NCBI RefSeq assembly: GCF_028330985.1
Contig: NZ_JAQMUE010000052.1
Coordinates: forward strand, 1-40,552
Length of the DNA: 40,552 nt
From: Roseofilum reptotaenium CS-1145
GTDB lineage: Bacteria > Cyanobacteriota > Cyanobacteriia > Cyanobacteriales > Desertifilaceae
Reading direction: 5' to 3'
This document shows, one piece after another, positions 25,320 through 33,050 of this stretch (positions are counted from its first letter, which is position 1; the number at the start of each line of letters is the position of its first letter). Below the pieces are notes generated by a model. The model had not been told where the DNA came from. It saw only the letters and a program-made list of their open reading frames with translations, and did not search any database. A program made the position numbers and the translations under genes.

Positions 25320-26681
25320 ATGAAACTGCCTATCGTTGCCATTATCGGCCGTCCCAATGTCGGCAAATCTACCTTGGTTAATCGGTTAGCCAAAAGACAA
25401 GAATCGATTGTGTTTGATGAACCGGGAATTACCCGCGATCGCACCTATCGTTACTGCTATTGGCGCGATCGCGATTTTCAAGTCGTCGATACCGGGGGAC
25501 TACTCTTCCATGACGATACCGAATTCTTGCCCCTAATTCGCGAACAAGCTCTATTAGCTTTAGCTGAATCTAGCGCCGCCATTTTCCTCGTCGATGGTCA
25601 AACTGGGCCTACCCCTGGAGATCTGGAAATTGCCCAATGGTTGCATCAACAATCGATCCCCGTTATTTTAGCGGTGAATAAATGTGAATCTCCAGATCAG
25701 GGACTGATTCAAGCCGCCCAATTTTGGGAATTAGGACTAGGCGAACCCTATGCTATTTCCGCCATTCACGGCAATGGAACGGGGGATCTTCTGGATGCTT
25801 TACTGCCTCACTTACCGGTGATGGAAAACTGGGAAGAATCCACAGAAACCAAAATCGCCATTGTTGGTCGTCCCAATGTGGGTAAATCGAGTTTACTCAA
25901 TGCCTTTTTAGGGGAAAAACGGGCGATTGTTAGCCCCATTTCCGGAACCACTAGGGATGCTATTGATACCGTAGTCGAACATGAGAGCAAAACCTACCGC
26001 TTGATTGATACTGCTGGCATTCGCAAGAAGAAAAATGTGGAATACGGGCCTGAATTTTTCGGGATCAATCGTGCTTTTAAAGCCATTCGCCGCTCTGATG
26101 TGGTATTGCTGGTCATTGATGCGATCGATGGCGTTACCGAACAAGACCAAAAATTGGCGAACCGCATTACTGAAGATGGCCGCGCTTGTGTGATTGTGGT
26201 GAACAAATGGGATCAGGTGGAAAAAGACAGCTATACCATTTTGCACTACGAACAACAGGTGCGCGATCGCCTCTACTTCATTGACTGGTCAGAAATGATT
26301 TTCGTCAGCGCTCTGACGGGACAACGGGTTCCCAAAATTCTGAAGTTAGTCGATAATGCCGTCAGCGAACATAAACGCCGTGTTTCCACTTCTGTTGTTA
26401 ATGAAGTCCTGCAAGAAGCCATCAGTTGGCACACTCCCCCCACCAACCGGCAAGGGAAACAGGGCAAAATTTACTATGGCACGCAAGTCAGTAGCCAACC
26501 GCCAAGCTTTAGTATTTTTGTCAACGATCCCAAACGGTTGGGAGAAAACTACCGTCGCTATATAGAAGGGCAAATTCGCAAACAACTGGGATTTACCGGT
26601 ACACCCATTCGTCTCTTTTGGCGAGGCAAAAAAGCCCGTGAGTTGGAAGCAACAGGAGCCAACCGAGCCATCCGAGTTTAA
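25320..26681 (+). CDS. der: Ribosome assembly GTPase Der (EngA)
   Basis: The 453-residue protein has two consecutive GTPase domains: [14 protein letters not shown] at residue 10 and [14 protein letters not shown] at about 183, each followed by DTGG/DTAG switch motifs and NKxD (NKCE in the first, NKWD in the second). A KH-like C-terminal domain ends with [16 protein letters not shown]. Der is an essential factor in 50S subunit maturation. Length and order match the family. It lies 107 nt after xisI on the same strand; the start is ATG 25320. Confidence 0.97.
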   Translation: MKLPIVAIIGRPNVGKSTLVNRLAKRQESIVFDEPGITRDRTYRYCYWRDRDFQVVDTGGLLFHDDTEFLPLIREQALLALAESSAAIFLVDGQTGPTPGDLEIAQWLHQQSIPVILAVNKCESPDQGLIQAAQFWELGLGEPYAISAIHGNGTGDLLDALLPHLPVMENWEESTETKIAIVGRPNVGKSSLLNAFLGEKRAIVSPISGTTRDAIDTVVEHESKTYRLIDTAGIRKKKNVEYGPEFFGINRAFKAIRRSDVVLLVIDAIDGVTEQDQKLANRITEDGRACVIVVNKWDQVEKDSYTILHYEQQVRDRLYFIDWSEMIFVSALTGQRVPKILKLVDNAVSEHKRRVSTSVVNEVLQEAISWHTPPTNRQGKQGKIYYGTQVSSQPPSFSIFVNDPKRLGENYRRYIEGQIRKQLGFTGTPIRLFWRGKKARELEATGANRAIRV

Positions 26682-26772
26682 GATAGCGTTGTGCGCTAGG
26701 GAATAGGGATAAGAATACAGGATTAATGCATTCCTGTTCATTTGCTGCCCATTTATGCAAGAGGTCTATTGT

Positions 26773-27000
26773 TCATCGAACCTCCAAGAGTGCCCCTTCT
26801 TGTACCTCTTCCTCAATATTGGTTTGAGCGACTAAGCCATTACGAGATCTTACCCTTACTTTTCCTTTGCCATCAATACCAGTCAATACCATGGATGGAT
26901 TCACTTTCCGTAAATCAACGCCTCCTAACCAGACTTGCGCCATATTTTCTCTGACTTCAGTGACGACGGCTTGAGCGGGGGAGGTTGGGGTTTCAATAGA
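26773..27000 (-). pseudogene. Fragment of a larger protein, possibly a caspase-family C-terminus
   Basis: A minus-strand frame encodes about 75 protein-like residues: PTSPAQAVVTEVRENMAQVW, LGGVDLRKVNP, VRVRSRNGLVAQTNI and a stop. The pattern resembles the C-terminal linker of cyanobacterial caspase-like proteins, an identification made only from memory of the motif (R-S-R-N-G-L). Upstream the frame passes into low-complexity spacer sequence, and no start suits the fragment. I read it as a remnant. Confidence 0.4.
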
Positions 27001-27100
27001 CTTCTTGCAGAAGGTGAGGGAATAGGGAATTAGGGAATAGGGTTGTGGTACATGGCTTTGGTGTTGCACTTTTCCATGGCTAATCCATCAAGCAGATAAG

Positions 27101-27197
27101 AGCGATCGCGTGGAGCCAGAAACCGGGTTTCTATCAGGATCTTGGCTAATGTTCTCAAGGTAGGGAGAAACTCGGTTTCTTTGTTGAGGGCGATCGC
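27101..27197. repeat. 97-bp HIP1-bounded repeat, copy A
   Basis: It starts AGCGATCGCGTGGA, contains AGAAACCGGGTTTCT, TCTCAAGGTAGGGAGAAAC and a further GGTTTCTTT, and ends GCGATCGC. It is nearly identical over all 97 nt to 28653-28749 and shares its right half with 27822-27876. It encodes nothing convincing and looks like a small mobile repeat. Confidence 0.75.
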
Positions 27198-27235
27198 CTT
27201 GTCTACCCTAGAGTTGGGGCGATCGCTATACTGAA

Positions 27236-27484
27236 TCATGATGCTGTGAGTAGTGAACGAGTGGTTAAAATATCGTTTCTGGTTAAGGATTTTATCGCAG
27301 AGATGGGAACTGTGATCACTTTGATCGATTCACCCACTGCGTTGAAAACTTCCAGGATACAACCGGTTTCTCCGCCGTCGGGGTGGGGAATAAAATCGAT
27401 CAGGGTGGCGATATCTCCTTGATACATTTCATATTTGGGAACGTCTTGGATTAAGGCAATTTCTTGATAGAGTTCTAGATTCAT
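27236..27484 (-). CDS. DUF4926 domain protein
   Basis: The 82-residue protein reads MNLELYQEIALIQDVPKYEM, YQGDIATLIDFIPHPDGGET, then EVFNAVGESIKVITVPISAI, which fits the short DUF4926 family seen in many cyanobacteria. It is cytosolic with no known activity. It starts 4 nt after the stop of the DUF6883 gene, so the two are one transcription unit. A truncated second copy of this gene lies at 28262-28396. Confidence 0.75.
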   Translation of the reverse strand: MNLELYQEIALIQDVPKYEMYQGDIATLIDFIPHPDGGETGCILEVFNAVGESIKVITVPISAIKSLTRNDILTTRSLLTAS

Positions 27485-27488
27485 GGCT

Positions 27489-27815
27489 TTATTCTCGATA
27501 AGGTTTTAGAGTGACAAAATAAAATTGACTATCAATGGCTCGTTTTAGCCAAATGGTAACCACCAGTAATTTACAATAATTTACTCCTTCTAGTTCACCG
27601 ATAACTTTATAATATGTACCGTATTCATCGGTAATATCTTCCTTGGCTTCATTTTCTTTAATGAAGTTTTGAATGGCAGTTTTTAAATCTTGCCAGTTTT
27701 CTAAGTAAAATCCTCCTTGGGCTAAATACTTGGATTTGTCATTTCTCTGTTTCAAGATCAAGAGATATTGGGTTAATTTAGGATCGGGAATGATTGCATC
27801 TTCTGGTATCTTCAT
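27489..27815 (-). CDS. DUF6883 domain protein
   Basis: The 108-residue protein begins MKIPEDAIIPDPKLTQYLL and has LKQRNDKSKYLAQGGFYLEN, then EDITDEYGTYYKVIGELEGV and a C-terminal strand LLVVTIWLKRAID. This matches the DUF6883 type. Small DUF6883/DUF4926 gene pairs recur in cyanobacteria and resemble toxin-antitoxin operons in size and layout, but this role is not shown. The pair is followed by DUF4926 after 4 nt. Confidence 0.7.
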   Translation of the reverse strand: MKIPEDAIIPDPKLTQYLLILKQRNDKSKYLAQGGFYLENWQDLKTAIQNFIKENEAKEDITDEYGTYYKVIGELEGVNYCKLLVVTIWLKRAIDSQFYFVTLKPYRE

Positions 27816-27821
27816 CGCTCT

Positions 27822-27876
27822 TTGGTTCAGGTTCTCAAGGTAGGCACAAACCCGGTTTCTTGTTGGTGGCGATCGC
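27822..27876. repeat. 97-bp repeat, partial copy C
   Basis: TTGGTTCAGGTTCTCAAGGT, then AACCCGGTTTCTTG and GGCGATCGC, match the right half of copies A and B. The left half is missing. It lies just upstream of the DUF6883 gene (minus strand) and may carry part of its promoter. Confidence 0.65.
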
Positions 27877-27938
27877 TATACTTTGTTAGCCCCCTCTCCC
27901 GTGAGAGCGGGTTGGGGGTGAGGGCTGCGATCGCCTTT

Positions 27939-28265
27939 TTAATTGAGTTTCAACCAGCCGAAAATCTGCTCTATGGTTAAGTCTAACTCAAGTCCGGCTA
28001 GGGTTTGGGGGCGATCGCTACCTGTGAGCCATTCGGGAGAGCGATCTCTAAACGAACACCGCAATTCAGGAAAAGCATAAGCAATTTTGTCCGGTTCTGC
28101 TTGTTCATTAATTGCGTTGCACAACCTCAGTTGTAATCGACTATGTTTCCCTTTTGGCATCGGTTTTTGGATAATCTCTCCATTGATATATTCGCTCGCA
28201 GGTTTAGTTTCCGGGCACTTGAGAAATTTAGATAAATTCTTGACTTGTAGAAGAGTAATAGTCAT
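27939..28265 (-). pseudogene. Uma2 family gene with internal deletion
   Basis: The 108-residue product begins as a normal Uma2/DUF820 protein (PETKPASEYINGEIIQKPMP, then FPELRCSF). It then jumps to a family C-terminus (LAGLELDLTIEQIFGWLKL). The middle of about 80-90 residues, which holds the predicted PD and ExK catalytic residues and the GWLIDP motif, is absent. The frame stays open, so the deletion is in frame, but the fold and active site cannot be complete. It follows the truncated DUF4926 copy with a 4-nt overlap. Confidence 0.65.
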
Positions 28266-28396
28266 AGTGTTCCCCTATCGTTAGGAAGGGTAGAGTGGGG
28301 AATAAAATCGATCGGGGTGGCAATATCTCCTTGATACATTTCATATTCTGGAATGTCTTGGATTAAAGCCATTTCTTGATATAGTTCTAGATTCAT
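28262..28396 (-). pseudogene. Truncated DUF4926 copy
   Basis: From ATG 28396 the frame repeats MNLELYQEMALIQDIPEYEM and YQGDIATPIDFIPH, about 90% identical to the start of the intact gene at 27236-27484, also at DNA level. After about 33 residues the match stops and ten unrelated residues precede the stop. It is a 3'-truncated duplicate joined to the deleted Uma2 gene. Confidence 0.7.
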
Positions 28397-28652
28397 GTTT
28401 TTTAGGTTTATTGTACACCACTTGTAGGCTTCTTTGGCGATCGCTACCCTAAAAAGATATCGCAGAGTTGGCAAGGTACGGTTGGCCGTTAATCTCTGAA
28501 AAGCAGTTGAAGGCGATCGCAATTGGCTTGGTCGTCGAGAAATTCTCAACCATTATCAGGTAATTTATGAATCGCGATCGCTTCTATCTGCTTGACATTG
28601 CCCAAAATGGCCAAGATATCAAGGTTCTATTACCAGTAGAATGAGGAGTAAT

Positions 28653-28749
28653 AGCGATCGCGTGGAATTAGAAACTGGGTTTCTATCAGGATCTTGGTTC
28701 AGGTTCTCAAGGTAGGGAGAAACCCGGTTTCTTTATCGATGGCGATCGC
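28653..28749. repeat. 97-bp HIP1-bounded repeat, copy B
   Basis: It has the same length and ends as copy A (27101-27197) and differs at only about a dozen positions. Both palindromic AGAAAC..GTTTCT segments are present. GCGATCGC bounds it on both sides. Confidence 0.75.
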
Positions 28750-28783
28750 GAATGGTAAAATTGGCAGTCTGCGACGATCGGCG

Positions 28784-28810
28784 ACTGAAGACTTACTGAA
28801 GACTTACTGA
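28784..28810. repeat. 11-bp tandem repeat
   Basis: ACTGAAGACTT is present twice back to back (28784-28805), followed by a third partial ACTGA. It lies about 75 nt upstream of ecfT, in the likely promoter region. Confidence 0.6.
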
Positions 28811-28881
28811 GGCAATCGATCAAACCATAGTAGGATAAGCTATCAACGCATCCTACTCGCTATTCATCACTGTATGCCAAC

Positions 28882-29772
28882 ATGGATTTACTGCGATCGC
28901 TCCCTATTGGTCTCTATCTCGAAAACCCCACGACTTGGCTCCATCGCCTCGATCCCAGGATTAAACTGATCTGGTTGTTGAGTTTTTTGGCGATCCCAGT
29001 CCTTGCAAGTACCCCCTTTCGTCTCATTCTGGTGGGTTTTCTGATTGCCATTACCCTCACGACCTCGATTCCCCTGCGCGTACTGAAGCAACAACTGGGA
29101 TGGTTACTGATGCTGGGGACTCTGATCGTCTTAATTACCATTGTTGCGCCTGATGGATTAACCGTTGTCCATCAACCCCGGTTACCTGCTATTGAGGACT
29201 CTTTCGCACAACCGACCTCCTATCGCTATACTCTGCTTACCCTTAATCTGGGATTTAGCCAGTTAATCATCACCCGTTTATCTCTCGATCTGGGATTACG
29301 CTTAGGAACATTAATCTTTACCGTTATTTATAGTACGGGTCTTTTTCTGCTCACTACCGCGCCAGAAGAGGTGACGGCTGCCCTGGAAACCTGGATGTCT
29401 CCCCTTAAACGCTGGGGAGTTCCGGTAACGGAAATCACTCTAACCCTGACGCTTTCCCTGCGGTTTATCGCCTTAGTCCTGGAAGAAGTGCAAAATTTAA
29501 TCCGCTCTATTAATACTCGCGCCATTAATTGGAAGAAATTGGGATTAAAGCGATCTTCGCAAGTCTGGTTAATGGTGGTAGAACGATTGCTAGAAAACCT
29601 GCTGCTCAGAGCAGCTCAAATTGCCAGCGCGATGGAAGTGCGAGGCTTTACCCAACCCAATGAGCATAAAGTAGAATGGTATCAGTTCCAATGGCATATC
29701 TGGGATGGAGTTGCCCTAATCAGTTTGGTAGGGTTATGGGTAGCTCGTCTAGTCTGGGGACAAATGGGCTAA
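28882..29772 (+). CDS. Energy-coupling factor transporter T component (EcfT/CbiQ family)
   Basis: The 296-residue protein has five or more membrane helices and the EcfT features: HRLDPRIKLIWLL near the N-terminus, IRSINTRAIN and the coupling motif ASAMEVRGF around residue 250. EcfT is the membrane scaffold that links ATPase subunits to the substrate-specific S component of vitamin or metal importers. The ATPase and S-component genes are not adjacent; in cyanobacteria they are often elsewhere. The ATG at 28882 is preceded by an AT-rich spacer with repeats. Confidence 0.88.
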   Translation: MDLLRSLPIGLYLENPTTWLHRLDPRIKLIWLLSFLAIPVLASTPFRLILVGFLIAITLTTSIPLRVLKQQLGWLLMLGTLIVLITIVAPDGLTVVHQPRLPAIEDSFAQPTSYRYTLLTLNLGFSQLIITRLSLDLGLRLGTLIFTVIYSTGLFLLTTAPEEVTAALETWMSPLKRWGVPVTEITLTLTLSLRFIALVLEEVQNLIRSINTRAINWKKLGLKRSSQVWLMVVERLLENLLLRAAQIASAMEVRGFTQPNEHKVEWYQFQWHIWDGVALISLVGLWVARLVWGQMG

Positions 29773-29812
29773 AGCATGGGGAGTGGGGAGTAGCAGTTAG
29801 GGTGGGTATAGG

Positions 29813-29830
29813 GGGGATTCATGAATCCCC
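29813..29830. terminator. Perfect 18-bp palindrome after ecfT
   Basis: GGGGATTCATGAATCCCC at 29813-29830 is fully self-complementary and followed by TCTACAG. It stands about 40 nt after the ecfT stop and may act as a terminator or be a dispersed repeat related to the TAGGGG...CCCCTA family. Confidence 0.45.
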
Positions 29831-29908
29831 TCTACAGATATAGCCCGAATGCGTAAGTCCTGCCTCATAAAGGAAGCAAAGCGCTATAAGTGACCATCTT
29901 TTGGTAGA

Positions 29909-30075
29909 TTGACATACTCCCGTGCCTAAAGGCGAGGGGATTCTGGATTCAAGCAACAGATGCAGGCATAGCCCGTCTTACACTATCTAGCCCAACAGAC
30001 AATGCCCTGCCTGTTTCCACTATTCTATCAAAAAGCCGTCCTCAAAGGACGGGGCTTTAAACCCAATTTTCTGGT
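29909..30075. mobile_element. Small non-autonomous IS200/IS605-derived element
   Basis: A hairpin (CCCGTGCCT 29919-29927 with AGGCGAGGGG 29930-29939) preceded by TTGACATAC matches the left end of cyanobacterial IS200/IS605 elements. A second hairpin (GCCGTCC...GGACGGGGC, about 30035-30055) is followed by GGGGCTTTAAACCCAATTTT, like the transposase-bearing end at the left window edge. Only about 90 nt lie between, with no transposase. It is a MITE-like or palindrome-associated derivative lying less than 90 nt upstream of pipX. Confidence 0.65.
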
Positions 30076-30161
30076 AAAGTAGTTGAAAATTGCTATTCTT
30101 TTGTTCAAGGCGAACGGTTTGAGCAGTTATCCCCAAATTTTTTATCCCAGTGTTAATGTGA

Positions 30162-30431
30162 ATGTCTGGCGAAATTTATCTGAGTCATCCTACATTTGGT
30201 TTGTTGTTTAGGGTTTGTGTAATAGAGGATCGTAAAGAACTCTTTACCACCCTGTATGCCCAACGATTATTTTTTATCGTGATCGCCAGTCCAGAGGGAC
30301 TCAAATTTGAGTCGGTAACGCGAGGAGAAGCTCGGATCGTGTTAGAGAATCGTCTGCGATCACTGCGGCGGGAAGGTAAACTTTCCCTTTATGATGAGTT
30401 AATGGTGGTTCATAAGCGAACATTCCAATGA
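30162..30431 (+). CDS. pipX: PipX, coactivator of NtcA and PII partner
   Basis: The 89-residue protein begins MSGEIYLSHPTFGLLFRVC, continues with TLYAQRLFFIVI and FESVTRGEARIVLENRLRSL, and matches PipX closely. It has a Tudor-like N-terminal domain and C-terminal helices. PipX binds 2-oxoglutarate-loaded NtcA to boost transcription, or PII (GlnB) when nitrogen is plentiful. Its stop overlaps the pipY start (ATGA), as in other cyanobacteria. A mobile-element remnant ends less than 90 nt upstream, so its promoter may lie in or beside that remnant. Confidence 0.96.
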   Translation: MSGEIYLSHPTFGLLFRVCVIEDRKELFTTLYAQRLFFIVIASPEGLKFESVTRGEARIVLENRLRSLRREGKLSLYDELMVVHKRTFQ

Positions 30432-31108
30432 CTGATTTACAGAACTCCATGGCGAATCGGATCGATCAAATTCGCTCAACTCTTCCGGATCGGGTGCGTC
30501 TAATTGCGGTGAGCAAAACGGTTGGGAGTGAACGAATTCGGGAAGCGTACAGAGCAGGAATCCGTGATTTTGGTGAAAGTCGCATCCCAGAAAGTCTTCA
30601 GAAACAGGAAGAACTGAAGGATTTAACAGATATTACGTGGCACTTGATTGGCCATTTACAAAGTAACAAGGCGAAAAAGGCGATCGCTAACTTTCCCTGG
30701 ATTCATTCGGTAGATTCCCTAAAACTCGCCCAACAGCTTAACGAGTTAGCCGAGAACTTAGAGACGAAACCGAAAATTTGTCTGCAAGTGAAAATTGTCC
30801 CCGATCCGCAAAAATTTGGTTGGAGTGTCCCAGAACTGCTCAACGACTTGCCAGTTCTTGATCGGTGCGATCGCTTGGATATTCAAGGACTAATGTGTAT
30901 TCCTCCCTTGGGACTCAATTCAGAACAGACTTATGAAGTTTTCCAACAAACCGCAGAATTAGCTGATAAAATTAAGCAGCAAGATTGGTCGAATCTTCAA
31001 ATGCACCACCTATCCATGGGCATGTCAGCAGATTATCCTCTGGCGATCCAAGCAGGAGCAACCCTAATCCGTCTGGGAACGACCCTCTTTGGGCAACGAA
31101 ATCCCTAG
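30428..31108 (+). CDS. pipY: PipY, YggS-family pyridoxal-phosphate protein
   Basis: The 226-residue protein is a YggS/YBL036C-type alanine-racemase-fold protein. The PLP lysine lies in LIAVSKTVGSERIREAYRAG near residue 30, followed by FGESRIPES, WHLIGHLQSNKAKKA and the C-terminal LSMGMSADYPLAIQAG and RLGTTLFGQR. Such proteins bind PLP and influence B6 and amino-acid homeostasis rather than catalysing a known reaction. The start codon overlaps the pipX stop. This pipX-pipY unit is conserved in cyanobacteria. Confidence 0.96.
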   Translation: MTDLQNSMANRIDQIRSTLPDRVRLIAVSKTVGSERIREAYRAGIRDFGESRIPESLQKQEELKDLTDITWHLIGHLQSNKAKKAIANFPWIHSVDSLKLAQQLNELAENLETKPKICLQVKIVPDPQKFGWSVPELLNDLPVLDRCDRLDIQGLMCIPPLGLNSEQTYEVFQQTAELADKIKQQDWSNLQMHHLSMGMSADYPLAIQAGATLIRLGTTLFGQRNP

Positions 31109-31472
31109 AAAATCTCAATATAGCGCTCCGCGCGGTAATCGGTCATTGGTCATTAGGAAAACCGTTTTCCCCTTAAAAGTCGCCCCCATTCAACCCATTG
31201 TCAGTATTCCCTCACCTTCATGGAAACCGCTCTAACCTCCGAATACTCGATCTTTGCTCAGACTGTGGATACAAGGAAGTTTAGAGTGACTAAGACTCTA
31301 GGGGGTAACGTTGGAGCGATCGCTGGCTGTGGAAAAGTCGCCCAATTCTGTGGAAAGAAGCAGACTAGATCCATCAATTTGCAATTGATGCAAGAAAATG
31401 GAAGCTTTCTTGCTAGACTGCATGGTGGGTAATTGAAGATCTCAGTACCAGGCTAAGGAGGTTCTATTAACC
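31109..31472 (+). promoter_or_regulatory. pipY-sepF spacer with inverted repeat, no convincing gene
   Basis: CATCAATT (31372-31379) is perfectly inverted at 31383-31390 (AATTGATG) with a 3-nt centre. It could be an operator or hairpin about 85 nt ahead of sepF. A 70-codon frame at 31220-31432 crosses it but shows no family pattern. HIP1 and a duplicated CTGTGGAAA are also seen. Confidence 0.4.
31454..31462 (+). promoter_or_regulatory. Strong Shine-Dalgarno of sepF
   Basis: TAAGGAGGT at 31454-31462 fully matches the anti-Shine-Dalgarno core and stands 10 nt before the sepF ATG at 31473. Such complete sites are uncommon among genes of this window. Confidence 0.75.
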
Positions 31473-32063
31473 ATGAATTTATTTTCCAAACTCAGAGACT
31501 TTGTAGGTCTGAATGAGCCTGTATATGATTACGGGTATGATGATGAGTTAGATGCTCAAGAGTATCAGAACATCTATAAAGAAGACAATCCCCAACCCGA
31601 AGTCGAGGAAGTACCTCAACCGAGAAGACGGTTGCGGGAACGCCCAGAAATGGGCATCGATCCACAAATACCAGGAGCAGCACCGATGAATAATGTGATT
31701 GGGATGCCTGGAGCAGCCAATTCTATGTCCGAAGTGGTGGTTATGGAACCCCGCTCATTTGAAGAAATGCCTCAAGCGATCCAAGCTTTGCGGGAAAGAA
31801 AATCAGTGGTCTTGAATTTAACGATGATGGACCCGGATCAGGCCCAACGTGCGGTGGATTTTGTGGCGGGTGGAACCTATGCGATCGATGGTCACCAAGA
31901 ACGAATTGGTGAGAGCATTTTCTTATTCACACCAAGCTGTGTGAGTGTAAAAACGCAAATTGCTGGGATGCAAAACAACCCCCAGTCTCAAGTCCGTCCC
32001 GTTCGTCCGACCGCATCATCGCCTTCTCCGAATTGGACGGATAACCCAGCTCAAATGGCTTAG
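31473..32063 (+). CDS. sepF: Cell division protein SepF
   Basis: The 196-residue protein starts with an amphipathic membrane-targeting helix ([15 protein letters not shown]). An acidic, proline-rich linker follows, and the SepF domain runs from about residue 85 ([57 protein letters not shown]). SepF bundles FtsZ filaments and links them to the membrane; in cyanobacteria it is an essential division factor (also called Cdv2). The position after pipX-pipY and before proC is a known cyanobacterial arrangement. It has a strong ribosome binding site and its own spacer. Confidence 0.95.
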   Translation: MNLFSKLRDFVGLNEPVYDYGYDDELDAQEYQNIYKEDNPQPEVEEVPQPRRRLRERPEMGIDPQIPGAAPMNNVIGMPGAANSMSEVVVMEPRSFEEMPQAIQALRERKSVVLNLTMMDPDQAQRAVDFVAGGTYAIDGHQERIGESIFLFTPSCVSVKTQIAGMQNNPQSQVRPVRPTASSPSPNWTDNPAQMA

Positions 32064-32067
32064 GAGT

Positions 32068-32150
32068 AAGAGGCAAGAGGCAAGCGGCAAGAGGCAAAAG
32101 GCAAGAGACAAAACGGGTTTTTCCGACTGCCGACTGCCGACTGCCGACTC
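32068..32150. repeat. Two blocks of heptanucleotide tandem repeats
   Basis: AAGAGGC-type heptads repeat six times (32068-32109) and CCGACTG/C heptads four times (32123-32150). Short tandem heptads of this type are typical of intergenic regions in filamentous cyanobacteria. Confidence 0.75.
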
Positions 32151-32196
32151 CCCACTCCGTTGATAAAAATAATGGACAATAGATAAATTAGGAATT

Positions 32197-32991
32197 ATGG
32201 TGCAACTGGGTATTATTGGGGGCGGGGTAATGGCGGAGGCTATTTTATCCCGTATTTTAGCGGAGAAGATTTATTTAGGAAGTCAGGTACTGGTGAGTGA
32301 ACCGAGATCCGATCGCCGTCAGGAGTTAGTAGAGCGTTATGGAGTGCAGGTGACGGATAATAATCGGGCGGTGACAGAAGCAACGGAGATGGTGCTGTTA
32401 GCCATTAAACCCCAAGTGTTTGACAAAATCGCTACGGAGTTGTCCGGGGTAAAAATGCCGTTGTTGGTTTCTATTTTGGCTGGAGTTCCCATAAGTCGCC
32501 TGGAAGCGGCGTTTCTGGATACGGGTGTTATTCGTGTTATGCCCAATGCTCCGGCCACGGTGGGCGCGGGGATGAGTGCGATCGCCTCGGGTTCCCACAT
32601 CACCCCCGCTCAGTTAGAGCAGACCAAAATCCTATTATCAGCCGTGGGGGAAGTGGTAGAAGTGCCGGAAACCTTGATGGATGCAGTAACTGGACTTTCG
32701 GGTTCCGGGCCCGCCTTTGTAGCCTTGACTATTGAGGCGTTATCAGATGGTGGAGTAGCCGCCGGACTGCCAAGGGCGATCGCGACGAAACTAGCTGTAC
32801 AAACGGTTTTCGGGACAGCACGGATGCTCCAAGAAACCAATTTACATCCCGGAGAACTTAAGGATCGGGTGACCAGTCCTGGAGGAACCACGATCGCCGG
32901 AGTCCGGCAACTGGAGTTAGGCGGCCTGCGATCGGCTTTAATGGAGGCCGTTTTAGCGTCCTATGAGCGTTCCCAAGATCTGGGACGATAG
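32197..32991 (+). CDS. proC: Pyrroline-5-carboxylate reductase
   Basis: The 264-residue protein has the ProC N-terminal dinucleotide fold (MVQLGIIGGGVMAEAIL), VLLAIKPQVFDK, the VIRVMPNAPATVGAGMSA block and the C-terminal helical domain with TGLSGSGPAFVALTIEAL and LKDRVTSPGGTTIAGVRQLE. It reduces pyrroline-5-carboxylate to proline with NAD(P)H. Length and motif order match the family. It follows sepF after a 133-nt repeat-rich spacer. The ATG at 32197 is the natural start. Confidence 0.96.
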   Translation: MVQLGIIGGGVMAEAILSRILAEKIYLGSQVLVSEPRSDRRQELVERYGVQVTDNNRAVTEATEMVLLAIKPQVFDKIATELSGVKMPLLVSILAGVPISRLEAAFLDTGVIRVMPNAPATVGAGMSAIASGSHITPAQLEQTKILLSAVGEVVEVPETLMDAVTGLSGSGPAFVALTIEALSDGGVAAGLPRAIATKLAVQTVFGTARMLQETNLHPGELKDRVTSPGGTTIAGVRQLELGGLRSALMEAVLASYERSQDLGR

Positions 32992-33050
32992 AGGGAGATG
33001 GGGAGATGGAGATCCTCTATTACCGATTACCGATTACCCAGCGCGAAGCG

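Larger units (their letters stand above)
28550..28881. other. Spacer before ecfT without a gene
   Basis: This stretch holds repeat copy B and a short tandem repeat. A 25-codon plus-strand frame at 28567-28644 has no recognisable homology and no support beyond an ATG. Otherwise nothing is seen. Confidence 0.45.

Noticed and set aside
27030-27239. A 69-codon minus-strand frame across repeat copy A
   Set aside because: It is the translation of the 97-bp repeat and flanking low-complexity sequence.
31220-31432. A 70-codon frame between pipY and sepF
   Set aside because: It has no ribosome binding site or protein-like pattern and crosses an inverted repeat likely to be regulatory.
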